10,491 nt of DNA from the NCBI GenBank assembly GCA_047619485.1, contig JBLHKE010000225.1:1-10491 (forward strand). Reading direction: 5' to 3'. Of this stretch, positions 1 to 6,859 are shown piece after piece; the stretch's first letter is position 1; every line of letters begins with the position of its first letter. Below the pieces are notes generated by a model, which had not been told where the DNA came from, did not search any database, and saw only the letters and a list, made by a program, of their open reading frames with translations. This DNA is from JBLHKE01 sp047619485 (lineage in GTDB: Bacteria; Verrucomicrobiota; Verrucomicrobiia; Verrucomicrobiales; DEV007). A program made the position numbers and the translations under genes.

Positions 1-81
1 GATGATAGCAGGCTATTTGAGTTGGAAGCTAACGCGGGTGATGGCCAAAATAACCAGCAGATTGTAGGAGTTATTTACTGA
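1..81 (+). other. possible 3' end of a convergent gene (weak)
   Basis: Frame 1 of the plus strand is open from the window edge for 26 codons and ends in TGA at 79-81, seven bases before the stop codon of the minus-strand methyltransferase. If real, it would be the C-terminus of a gene converging on this operon. The peptide (ending in GQNNQQIVGVIY) is not one I recognise. One minus-strand frame is also open for about 23 codons in this stretch, so an open frame this short has little weight. No terminator hairpin with a T-tract is visible between the two stops. Confidence 0.2.
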
Positions 82-88
82 CAAGCCC

Positions 89-847
89 TTAGCGACGCGG
101 GATCAAGCGCCTTTTGATTCGACCTGCGAAGGCACGGACGCTGCGCTTGAGCTGCGTGGTCGGCCCAAGATGTCGTTTCAGCGCGAGGTCACCGAACGTA
201 TCAGTGTGGTCGATCAACTCGTAGCCGGGCACTTGCCCGCTTCCGCAGTTCACATTTGAAATCAGAAACTGCTCGTGGGGCAAGGCGTGGATCGGGCAGC
301 GCAGCCCTTCGGCAAAGTGGGCGGCGAACGGCGAGACCAAGGTCGGCTCGAAACGCGGGACGTGCTGCCAGATCGAGGGACAAAAATCGTCCCCTCCCAT
401 CAGTCCGCCCTGCCGGACTTTTGGCAAATACGCAACCATATCGATGGCGATACCGCGCAAGGTGTGGTCACCGTCGATGTAGACGAGGTCGATCTCACCA
501 TCGGGGATCTCGTCGATGATCTCCGTGGTCGTCCCGCGCAGCACTACCCGGCGGTCGGCAGCAAACTCGGTCTTCTCCATGGAATCCTTGTAGTAGCCCT
601 CGAACACATCATTCTCGACGTTGGCCGGCTTGTTCCAGTTCTCCAGATTCCGCCAAGGGTCGACCATGTAGTATTTCTCGATGCCCTTGCAGCCTGACAA
701 TACAGCCTCCGCGAAATCACCGCGGAAGACGCCCACTTCGACGATCGACCGAATATTGAACGAGTTGATGATATCGATCCACAAGCTAGTGCGCCGGTCT
801 GTTGACTTCACCGCGGATGTGATCAGTTCTCTCGAGTTCGTTTCCAT
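89..847 (-). CDS. class I SAM-dependent methyltransferase, Methyltransf_24-like
   Basis: This is a 252-residue class I (Rossmann-fold) methyltransferase of the type common in surface-polysaccharide loci. Visible motifs are the glycine-rich SAM loop VEVGVFRGD (residues 36-44), the acidic residue after strand 2 in YMVDPW (60-65), YIDGDHT (123-129, the hallmark of Methyltransf_24-like proteins) and GGDDF (151-155), which may bind a metal or the substrate. No signal peptide or membrane segment is seen, so it is probably cytoplasmic. The basic tail (GRIKRRLIPRR) may contact the membrane or a phosphorylated substrate, which is inference. The ATG at 847 is the only plausible start and gives a full-length domain, but no Shine-Dalgarno sequence precedes it. 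A 94-base gap separates it from the TylF-like gene upstream; I see no promoter or terminator there. It is the last gene of the run in this window. The acceptor is unknown, most likely a sugar hydroxyl. Confidence 0.85.
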   Translation of the reverse strand: METNSRELITSAVKSTDRRTSLWIDIINSFNIRSIVEVGVFRGDFAEAVLSGCKGIEKYYMVDPWRNLENWNKPANVENDVFEGYYKDSMEKTEFAADRRVVLRGTTTEIIDEIPDGEIDLVYIDGDHTLRGIAIDMVAYLPKVRQGGLMGGDDFCPSIWQHVPRFEPTLVSPFAAHFAEGLRCPIHALPHEQFLISNVNCGSGQVPGYELIDHTDTFGDLALKRHLGPTTQLKRSVRAFAGRIKRRLIPRR

Positions 848-941
848 AATGATGTGATGAAGTTAAGTAAGAAAGTCGCGAGGCTAGCAGCCCGCCAGAG
901 ACTCGCTGGTAGTCTTGAAGAGTGCAAGCCTTAGCATCTGC

Positions 942-1625
942 TCAGCCTTTGATGACCCCAAACTTGCCAAACTCGATCGAGGAATCGATGTCGTTCTCAC
1001 TCACAAATTCCCGAAACGCTTGCTCCGCTCCGTCATATTTGTTGTCAGGCTTACAGTCATCGACGATGAGAATCCCGCCTTTGCCCAAGAGAGGGTAGAT
1101 TTTTTCCAGGGCTGATTTGGTCGGTAGATACAGGTCTACATCGAGGAGCACGAAGGCCAGATTTCCGAGTTCGCCATAATCAAACTCGGCGGCGTCTGCT
1201 TCGTGCGTAGTGACCCGACTAATCCTGTTTCTCACCAACATCTGATCAAACCACTTTTTGTCATTCAGAGCATAATCAGAGTAGTCGGCACCGCGTTTGC
1301 TGCGCTGCTCGATCTCGAAACTCACCTGGGCATCGCGAAAACCACTGAAGGTATCGATGCAATGGTAAGCCTTATCGTCTAGCGACGGATTCTTCTCCAA
1401 CTCGTTGTCCAGATGCCGATTGAGAAAAACGGTCGTAGCACCGCGGGCACATCCGATTTCAAGAAAACTACCTTCCGCGCGGAGACCGCGTCCGATGCAT
1501 TCGCAGAGGTACCACAGTTCACAAGGATTGAAGAAATACTCGTAGTGGTGATGGAGGTATTTCTTAAGAGGGGACTGGTATTGCACCCCCTTGATGAATT
1601 TACTAATCGAACGCTTGATAGACAT
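942..1625 (-). CDS. TylF/MycF-like sugar O-methyltransferase
   Basis: A 227-residue protein of the TylF/MycF (macrocin O-methyltransferase) family, whose characterised members methylate sugar hydroxyls in a metal-dependent way using SAM. It shows the SAM loop LEIGCARG (55-62), an acidic residue ending strand 2 in CIDTFSGF (D91), the family signature LLDVDLYLPTKSALEKIYP (160-178), and IVDD (187-190), where MycF-type enzymes bind the metal with paired aspartates. Length is usual for the family. The protein is rich in Lys, Asn and Tyr. By hand count, six of its sequence lines run 42-53% GC, against roughly 55-65% in sampled lines of neighbouring genes, suggesting a different origin. The ATG at 1625 lies 20 bases after the stop of the lipoyl/acyltransferase gene and has no recognisable ribosome binding site. 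Its likely role is O-methylation of a sugar residue of the glycan built here. Confidence 0.85.
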   Translation of the reverse strand: MSIKRSISKFIKGVQYQSPLKKYLHHHYEYFFNPCELWYLCECIGRGLRAEGSFLEIGCARGATTVFLNRHLDNELEKNPSLDDKAYHCIDTFSGFRDAQVSFEIEQRSKRGADYSDYALNDKKWFDQMLVRNRISRVTTHEADAAEFDYGELGNLAFVLLDVDLYLPTKSALEKIYPLLGKGGILIVDDCKPDNKYDGAEQAFREFVSENDIDSSIEFGKFGVIKG

Positions 1626-1645
1626 TTGGAGAATAGAAGTGTTGA

Positions 1646-2734
1646 TCAGAGGCTCTCGCTTGGAACCTCTGGGTTCAGGATATCGTTGATGAACCCTTCG
1701 GATCCGGTCCTAGACGAGACGGTCGCCGGTACGCCGACGACCACCGATCTTCGGCCGACCGATTTGGTGAGGAACGAATTCGCGCCGATCACCGAGTCGT
1801 TGCCGATTCTGATGTCGCCGCTGATCCGGGCTCCAGGTCCGATGAAAACTCGATTCCCGATAACAGGATGCCCCAATTTCGCCGCCGGGCCGGCCGATCC
1901 TATCGACACGTCGTTGTTGAGGTTGCAGTTCTCGCCAATCACCGCCTTCGGGTTGATCCAGATGCCTCCCCAATGGCCGATCAACAGACCACGGCCAACT
2001 CTGGCGGCAAGCGGGATTCGGATTCCATATTTTCTGGCTTCGCGATTGCCGAAGATGGACAACATCGGACCAAAAATGAACCTCGCCAGCGGCCGGCGCT
2101 TGAGGTATTTCCGCGTCCGGAAGTACCAGGTGCACCTGAACCCAGGGTTGCGAAGAAAGCATCGGAGAGAGATCCCAAAACCGGTCTTCTGTTGGTAGCG
2201 GAACACGTCGGCGCGGAGGTAAGCTCGCAGATCGCACAATGAGGCCGGATCGAAGTCATCAGAAGGCCCGTCTTCGTCCTCGGGTTGCGGGGATTCATCA
2301 TCATCGCCATCACGGCGAAACTGGCGAACCAGATCTTCGGTGACGAATGCAATGCCTGCAAATTGGTCCTCGCTGAGGTTCAATTCCCGCAGCGCAACTC
2401 TGGCAGCATCGGAAAAGATTGGCTCGACTGCGGGCTGACCTCCAGGCGTTCGCGGTTCAGGCTCGGATACTGAATCGGAAAATACCGGGGGCGAGGATTG
2501 GAAGATCCGCGCGATGGTAGTACCCACCTCGACCTCGTCTCCAACTTTAAAGGCACAGGCGATGTAGCCATCGTGCTCTGCTTCGAGGGTCAGGTTCGCC
2601 TTCGACGTCTCAATCTCGACAACCGGATCACCCTTGGAGACGCGGCTGCCATTCCCCACGTGCACGGCAACGATCTGAACCGTTTCGTCGTTGATCGATT
2701 CTTGGGCGACGATTATTTCCTGAAGTGGGCTCAT
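1646..2734 (-). CDS. lipoyl domain / E3-binding-like segment / hexapeptide O-acyltransferase fusion (E2-like)
   Basis: A 362-residue protein joining parts not normally found together. Residues 1-80 form a lipoyl domain with two-fold hairpin symmetry; the expected modification site is K45 in IETSKANL, matching the ETDKA pattern of lipoyl rather than the MKM of biotin domains. Residues 81-105 are a Pro/Glu-rich linker. Residues 106-140 resemble the peripheral subunit-binding domain of E2 proteins (FSDAARVALRELNL ... VTEDLVRQF) but with a shortened loop. An acidic linker follows (142-162). Residues 163-345 are a complete CysE-like left-handed beta-helix acetyltransferase of the polysaccharide subtype, with the lead-in RNPGFRCTWYFRTRKYL, catalytic His candidate H254 in LIGHWGGIWINP, H289, hexapeptide rungs and the terminal VVVGVPATV. 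The start ATG overlaps the E1 stop as ATGA, so translation is coupled. Inference: an acyl group made by the E1 is carried on lipoyl-K45 and transferred to a sugar hydroxyl. Alternatively it uses acetyl-CoA and the lipoyl domain is regulatory. Individual domains are clear; the reaction is not proven. Confidence 0.85.
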   Translation of the reverse strand: MSPLQEIIVAQESINDETVQIVAVHVGNGSRVSKGDPVVEIETSKANLTLEAEHDGYIACAFKVGDEVEVGTTIARIFQSSPPVFSDSVSEPEPRTPGGQPAVEPIFSDAARVALRELNLSEDQFAGIAFVTEDLVRQFRRDGDDDESPQPEDEDGPSDDFDPASLCDLRAYLRADVFRYQQKTGFGISLRCFLRNPGFRCTWYFRTRKYLKRRPLARFIFGPMLSIFGNREARKYGIRIPLAARVGRGLLIGHWGGIWINPKAVIGENCNLNNDVSIGSAGPAAKLGHPVIGNRVFIGPGARISGDIRIGNDSVIGANSFLTKSVGRRSVVVGVPATVSSRTGSEGFINDILNPEVPSESL

Positions 2735-4746
2735 TGGATAAATTCAACGATCGTTCGGATGATGCGTGCACGCGTGGGGAGAATCTCATCCTCCAAGCTT
2801 CGAACCGACGGAATGGGAAACGGAAGCGCGCCGATCCGCAGGGAACGCTTCAGCTGTTCCGGTGAATGCTCCATGACGGAGGCAACGATCTCCGCACCAA
2901 AGCCCGCCCCGAGGCTGCCACTCTCAAGCACGACCAGCGATCCAGTGCGCCGTATCGAATCGAGTATCGGGCGATAGTCGATCGGGGACAGGGAGGAAAG
3001 CACGAGAATCTCGGGCAGCGCTTCAGTCGCGCAGAAGACCGGGTTGATCGAGGGGATCAGTTCGGCCAGCGTGCCTCCATAGGTGACAACGGTGTACTTC
3101 GGAGTGGCCGAAGTCGGGCGGATACGGACGGTTGGAAAGGTAGTATTTGAACTTTCCGAGATGAAGTTTGGCAGATCAGGCGGGCCGACTCGCACCCCGT
3201 AATCCAACTTGTTCTCGATGAGAATTACCGGGTGTGATTCATCGAGTATTGGACGGACGATGTCTCTCGGATCGACGAGACGGTTCAACGCCAATACTTT
3301 GACGTTATCGATTCCCAGGAGATGCTTGTCGAGCGTCTGAGAGTGGGTCGGTCCATATCCCCTGCCCCCACCCATCGGCGTCCTGAAAACCACCGGACAG
3401 GTCGCATGGCGATTGTACATGTGGAAGAATTTCGACGCGTGATTGACGATCTGATCGAATGCCAATGTCACAAAATCGCCAAACATCAGTTCGACGAATG
3501 GTTTCATGCCAGCGAGGGCTAGACCGTTGGCCATTCCGGAGATCGCCGCCTCGCTAATGGGCGTGGAAATGACACGGTCTGGATGTTTCGTCGAGAGTCC
3601 CTTCGTGACCTTAAATGCCCCGCCGTATGGATCCACGATATCTTCGCCGAGAAAGACAACCCGCGGATCCTCGTCCAGGCACGAGTGAAAGGCGGAGTTG
3701 AGAAGTGAAACCTGACGCTCCCCCGTCGCCCGGAGTGGCGTCCAGCTTAGCGCTTCCGGGTCTTGGATCGATCCAGGGGAGGTGTAAGATTGAAGATCCA
3801 ACTCGTCGAGTTCAGCCACCTCGTCGATCACCTGATTGATCTCGTCACGCAGTTCCCGCCGCAGCGAAACGAAAGTAGGATCATTCGCCCGCTCGAGGCG
3901 GGTTAGTACATCGCGCTCCCGCAGGACGGCGATCTCAGATTCGGAACGGTCGTCGTCCCCTTTTGAATGTGCGTTGAGACGGACCGTGTCGACTAGGAAG
4001 AAGGCCGGCCGGCGTTGTTCGCGGACATACTCGATCGCCTCGGACGCAGCCGGTAACAGTGATGTCGGATCGTCGGTGCTTCCCTGGTAGGATCGAATAC
4101 CGAAAGCTTCGGCGCGGGCGGTGATGTCTCCTGCAATGGTGGCTGAGGTGGGCGTCGACTGCGCATATTGGTTGTGCTCGCACACGACTAGCAGCGGGAT
4201 CTGGAGCTTTGAAATGAGATTCAACGTTTCGTAGACAACGCCCTCGCCGAGGGTGCCATCGCCAATAAATACGACGCCGATACCGGAGGTTTTTTTCAAC
4301 GACCTGCTCAACGCTAGCCCGGCCGCGACCGGCACGATGCCCCCCTGGATGCCGTTAGAGAAAAACCCCTCCGCACACAGGTGCTGGCTAGATCCTACAC
4401 CTCCGCATACCCCGATCGCTTTCCCCATCAGTTCCGCGATCAGATTGCGGAACTCACCGGTGAAAGCGATGAAGTGGCCATGGCAGCGATGGTTGGAGAA
4501 AATGCAATCTCCAGGCTCCAACTGGCCGGCAAACGCTAGGGCAGAGAACTCCTGTCCCACACAGGTGTGGACCGTCCCATTCAACTTGCCTTTTGAAAAG
4601 AGAGCTAAGAACGCCTCCTCGACCTCACGGATTTGGATCGCCTTTCTCAGCAGCGATTCGGAAAGCTGATCCGTCGCAGTAGAAGTCGCGGAGCCGTCGC
4701 CGGGGGGAACATCCAAAAGAGATTTAATCTCGAGAGGCGGCTTCAT
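2731..4746 (-). CDS. thiamine diphosphate-dependent 2-oxoacid dehydrogenase E1, fused alpha-beta chain
   Basis: A 671-residue fusion of the E1 alpha and beta chains (separate proteins of about 330-400 residues each in most bacteria). The alpha part (about 25-335) has GQE (64-66), the ThDP motif GDGTLGEG (162-169) ending in EHNQYAQSTP (190-199), and the HS pair (260-261) of the ThDP loop. The usual ENN reads EHN here, but the metal-binding second Asn (N192) is kept. The beta part (about 340-671) has FLGEDI (365-370, E368 the likely cofactor-activating glutamate), TPISEAAISG (395-404), FGDFVTLAFDQIVNHASKF (422-440) and THSQ (467-470), plus the C-terminal transketolase-like domain. Such enzymes decarboxylate a 2-oxoacid and reductively acylate a lipoyl domain, and a lipoyl domain is encoded by the overlapping next gene. 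The substrate (pyruvate, branched-chain or other) cannot be told. No Shine-Dalgarno precedes the ATG at 4746; a small upstream reading frame ends on it. A known alternative for E1-like proteins in sugar pathways is two-carbon branching (as proposed for AviB1/AviB2 in avilamycin). Confidence 0.9.
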   Translation of the reverse strand: MKPPLEIKSLLDVPPGDGSATSTATDQLSESLLRKAIQIREVEEAFLALFSKGKLNGTVHTCVGQEFSALAFAGQLEPGDCIFSNHRCHGHFIAFTGEFRNLIAELMGKAIGVCGGVGSSQHLCAEGFFSNGIQGGIVPVAAGLALSRSLKKTSGIGVVFIGDGTLGEGVVYETLNLISKLQIPLLVVCEHNQYAQSTPTSATIAGDITARAEAFGIRSYQGSTDDPTSLLPAASEAIEYVREQRRPAFFLVDTVRLNAHSKGDDDRSESEIAVLRERDVLTRLERANDPTFVSLRRELRDEINQVIDEVAELDELDLQSYTSPGSIQDPEALSWTPLRATGERQVSLLNSAFHSCLDEDPRVVFLGEDIVDPYGGAFKVTKGLSTKHPDRVISTPISEAAISGMANGLALAGMKPFVELMFGDFVTLAFDQIVNHASKFFHMYNRHATCPVVFRTPMGGGRGYGPTHSQTLDKHLLGIDNVKVLALNRLVDPRDIVRPILDESHPVILIENKLDYGVRVGPPDLPNFISESSNTTFPTVRIRPTSATPKYTVVTYGGTLAELIPSINPVFCATEALPEILVLSSLSPIDYRPILDSIRRTGSLVVLESGSLGAGFGAEIVASVMEHSPEQLKRSLRIGALPFPIPSVRSLEDEILPTRARIIRTIVEFIQ

Positions 4747-4769
4747 ACTGGGTAGATCACGAAAATCAT
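4743..4769 (-). promoter_or_regulatory. candidate 8-codon leader frame coupled to the E1 start
   Basis: Starting at the ATG at 4769, a frame of eight codons (MIFVIYPV) ends in a TGA that overlaps the E1 start codon as ATGA. It is preceded by TAGGAATTAGG, whose second AGG lies about six bases before the ATG, a credible ribosome binding site. The E1 ATG itself has none. Ribosomes could therefore load here and restart on the E1 gene. The frame is very short and could be chance. Confidence 0.3.
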
Positions 4770-4790
4770 CGTTGCCTAATTCCTACCAGA

Positions 4791-5570
4791 CTATTCGTCG
4801 TCACCGGTATCAATCATGTTGTCACTGAAGTTGACTGCCCCAGGTCCGTCCCACCAATTCTTCGCTTCCTCGTAGCTCTCGAACTTCTGATTCACCATCA
4901 GGTTGATCTCAAAATTGACCTCGTCGCGAAAGGCGGCGTCCTCGTTCGCCAGACCTTGCATCAACACCTCGAAGGCTGGTTTGGAATGCATTCGCCCCAG
5001 TTCGACGATCGTCGTCTTGCGCACTTCGTAATCAGACGCGCCGATGGTCGCGCCATACACCTCTAGCTGCGTCTTCTTGTGAAGTTCATTGACCGACTCC
5101 ATCGCGTAAGCTCTCACCTCCGAACTGGGATCGTTCACCGCGCCCATGACAAGATCCGGAACTTCATCGGGAAGATCAATCAATGACATGATCGTCTGCG
5201 CCGCCTCGATGCGGAGTCCCTCATTAGGCTCCCGCAAGGAGGCGCGGATCACGCTAGCGAGTTGCTCGGGTCCAGTGGCCTGCTTGCGCCCCAAGACTTC
5301 GATTTTTTCTGCGGGAGTCGCCGCGTCCTTGAACTCTTGGGTCCACTCGTTGTCCTCCTCGTCCTCGACTGGCCAATTCCTCTCCACATAAGAGTTCTTA
5401 AACACAACCTCGCGGACACCCGCTTGATCGCCGCTATTCATCCCGCTAAGCGAGGTTTGCTCCTTGGCGGCCGGATTTAAATCTGGTTGTTTTTGGTCGC
5501 TTTTCTTCGCGCAGCCCGTTGCGAAACCAATAGTGAGGTAGAGGAGTAGATGACGTTTCATAGCAATCAT
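4791..5570 (-). CDS. HEAT-like-repeat lipoprotein
   Basis: A 259-residue predicted lipoprotein. The N-terminus has basic residues (K5, R6), a hydrophobic stretch LLLYLTIG and a lipobox-like FATGC with C20 as the lipidated cysteine. The next residue is Ala, so outer-membrane sorting is possible if Lol-type rules apply. A charged, low-complexity segment (about 21-85) is followed by roughly four HEAT-like helical repeats (about 100-225), with patterns such as GLRIEAAQTIMSLI, SEVRAYAMESVNEL and YEVRKTTIVELGRM. An acidic tail containing YEEAKNWWDGPG follows. HEAT repeats are protein-binding scaffolds and no catalytic motif is seen. The ATG at 5570 is preceded by AGGTTGG at suitable spacing; an ATG three codons later is an alternative. 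It sits 50 bases after the glycosyltransferase and 44 bases before the E1 gene, all on one strand, so it is probably co-transcribed. A role in glycan export or envelope attachment is only a guess. Confidence 0.8.
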   Translation of the reverse strand: MIAMKRHLLLYLTIGFATGCAKKSDQKQPDLNPAAKEQTSLSGMNSGDQAGVREVVFKNSYVERNWPVEDEEDNEWTQEFKDAATPAEKIEVLGRKQATGPEQLASVIRASLREPNEGLRIEAAQTIMSLIDLPDEVPDLVMGAVNDPSSEVRAYAMESVNELHKKTQLEVYGATIGASDYEVRKTTIVELGRMHSKPAFEVLMQGLANEDAAFRDEVNFEINLMVNQKFESYEEAKNWWDGPGAVNFSDNMIDTGDDE

Positions 5571-5620
5571 CCAACCTGCAACGATTCCATGGTTTTTACA
5601 ATTGCCAATTAAGCCGAGGG

Positions 5621-6859
5621 CTAGATCAACACGGCCCCATGGTAGATCTCAGCGTAGCCATTGATGGCACTTGCAGAAGCTAGCTTGGATTGTGCAAAGC
5701 GCCGGGCGGCACTGCCGATCTCGCTACGCCTATCCCGATCCGAAATGAGCTGAAGGATCTCGTTAGAGATCGCGCTCGGCTGATCAGAGCTCAAGATAAA
5801 TTCCCGCCCCTGCCCTCCAAATTCGGTCTTCGGGAGTCCGCTGAATGGCGTCACCACGCAGGGGAGCCCGCTCGCCATCGCCTCGATGACAGCGTTCGGC
5901 ATGCCTTCGACCGCCGAGGTGAACGCAAAAACATCCGCAGCCTGATAGTAAGCTTCCACGTTGTCGACTTCACCGGTAAAGACCACGCTGCCGGGGGAAC
6001 ACTTCGTCGCCGCCGCGCTGACACGATCACAGTAGCGGCTGAATGAATCTCGGTGGCTATCGACCGCGAGTGTGTCACGCACTTTGTTCTCGCCGACGAT
6101 GACCAGTTGGGAATTTGGTTCGACTGCGTTCAATAGCTGAAACGCCTCGACGATCAGGTGAGTGCGTTTTCGCTCCATCACCGAGCCGACCGACAGTACG
6201 GTAAACGCATCCGTCGCCAAGCCCAGTTCCTGCCGCAGCCGAGCCTTTCCAGCTTCATCATCGAGCGGCCTGAATCGCTGGACATCGATGCCGTGTGGGA
6301 TGATCGAATACTTACGCCGCAGCCCCTCCGAACCCAACGAAAAAGCATCACGCATCACGGTGGTGCCAGCCGTAATCCGATCCACCGAAGCCGAATCGAG
6401 TCGGGTTCTGAGCGTCCTCCTGATACCACGCAGGCTCAGCAGTGGGGGTTGGAAGCTCGGCATCATCGTCCGCACCAGCAGCACACGGTGTCCGAATTTT
6501 CGAATCCGCCTCACAAGCGGGCGCAGTTTCGGGTCGAAGCCGAAGATCTGCACCGTGCCCGGCGCCGCACGTTTGAGTTCATCGAGCATCGACAGCAGTA
6601 GCTCTTCCATGTCCGTGTACCCGGCCCCCTCGACCGGGATCCGCCGGATCCTCTCGAGGCCGGTGTCTTCGACCTCTGGCAAGGCCGGGTCGGTCAGCGA
6701 AGTGATCACATAAAAGTCAACGCCCTTCGCTGAGAGCCCTGGGAGATAACGCCGGAAACGCTCGGTCGCCCCAGTTAGGGTCGGAAAATAATTCCTGGTG
6801 AAAAAGTAGACCGGTGTGCGCCCCTCGGGCATCGACCTTGGCAAAAAATCCGCGATCAT
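5621..6859 (-). CDS. GT-B glycosyltransferase, family 4-like
   Basis: A 412-residue GT4-type retaining glycosyltransferase, which moves a sugar from a nucleotide donor to a growing lipid-linked glycan at the cytoplasmic face. The N-terminal domain begins PVYFFTRNYFPTLTGATER, the acceptor-side loop of GT4 enzymes (residues 16-34). IPHGIDVQRFRPL (187-199) and VLSVGSVMERKR (221-232) open the donor domain. The E-x7-E signature is present in AVEGMPNAVIEAMASGLP (316-333; E318 and E326). I chose the ATG at 6859 because it overlaps the upstream stop as ATGA and has AGAGGGG just before it. The longer frame from 6928 would add 23 arginine-rich residues lying inside the previous gene and unlike the family N-terminus. 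The next gene is 50 bases downstream. The sugar specificity cannot be read from sequence. Confidence 0.9.
   Translation of the reverse strand: MIADFLPRSMPEGRTPVYFFTRNYFPTLTGATERFRRYLPGLSAKGVDFYVITSLTDPALPEVEDTGLERIRRIPVEGAGYTDMEELLLSMLDELKRAAPGTVQIFGFDPKLRPLVRRIRKFGHRVLLVRTMMPSFQPPLLSLRGIRRTLRTRLDSASVDRITAGTTVMRDAFSLGSEGLRRKYSIIPHGIDVQRFRPLDDEAGKARLRQELGLATDAFTVLSVGSVMERKRTHLIVEAFQLLNAVEPNSQLVIVGENKVRDTLAVDSHRDSFSRYCDRVSAAATKCSPGSVVFTGEVDNVEAYYQAADVFAFTSAVEGMPNAVIEAMASGLPCVVTPFSGLPKTEFGGQGREFILSSDQPSAISNEILQLISDRDRRSEIGSAARRFAQSKLASASAINGYAEIYHGAVLI

Noticed and set aside
275..697. Plus-strand open frame of 140 codons inside the Methyltransf_24 gene
   Set aside because: Antisense shadow of a gene with clear motifs; no family features.
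848..941. Possible terminator hairpin (CCAG...CTGG and GGCT...AGCC) between the methyltransferase genes
   Set aside because: Stems are only 4-5 bp and no T-run follows, so it is not distinguishable from chance.
1413..2198. Long plus-strand open frame (261 codons)
   Set aside because: It spans antisense across two well-supported minus-strand genes and their junction, has Arg/Pro-rich composition and no recognisable domain.
2495..2734. Biotin carrier domain instead of a lipoyl domain
   Set aside because: The modified-lysine context is ETSKA rather than the AMKM type of biotin domains, and an E1 gene overlaps it.
1646..4746. Ordinary housekeeping pyruvate dehydrogenase operon
   Set aside because: There is no CAT-type E2 core and no E3, and the partner carries a polysaccharide-type acyltransferase; the setting is glycan biosynthesis.
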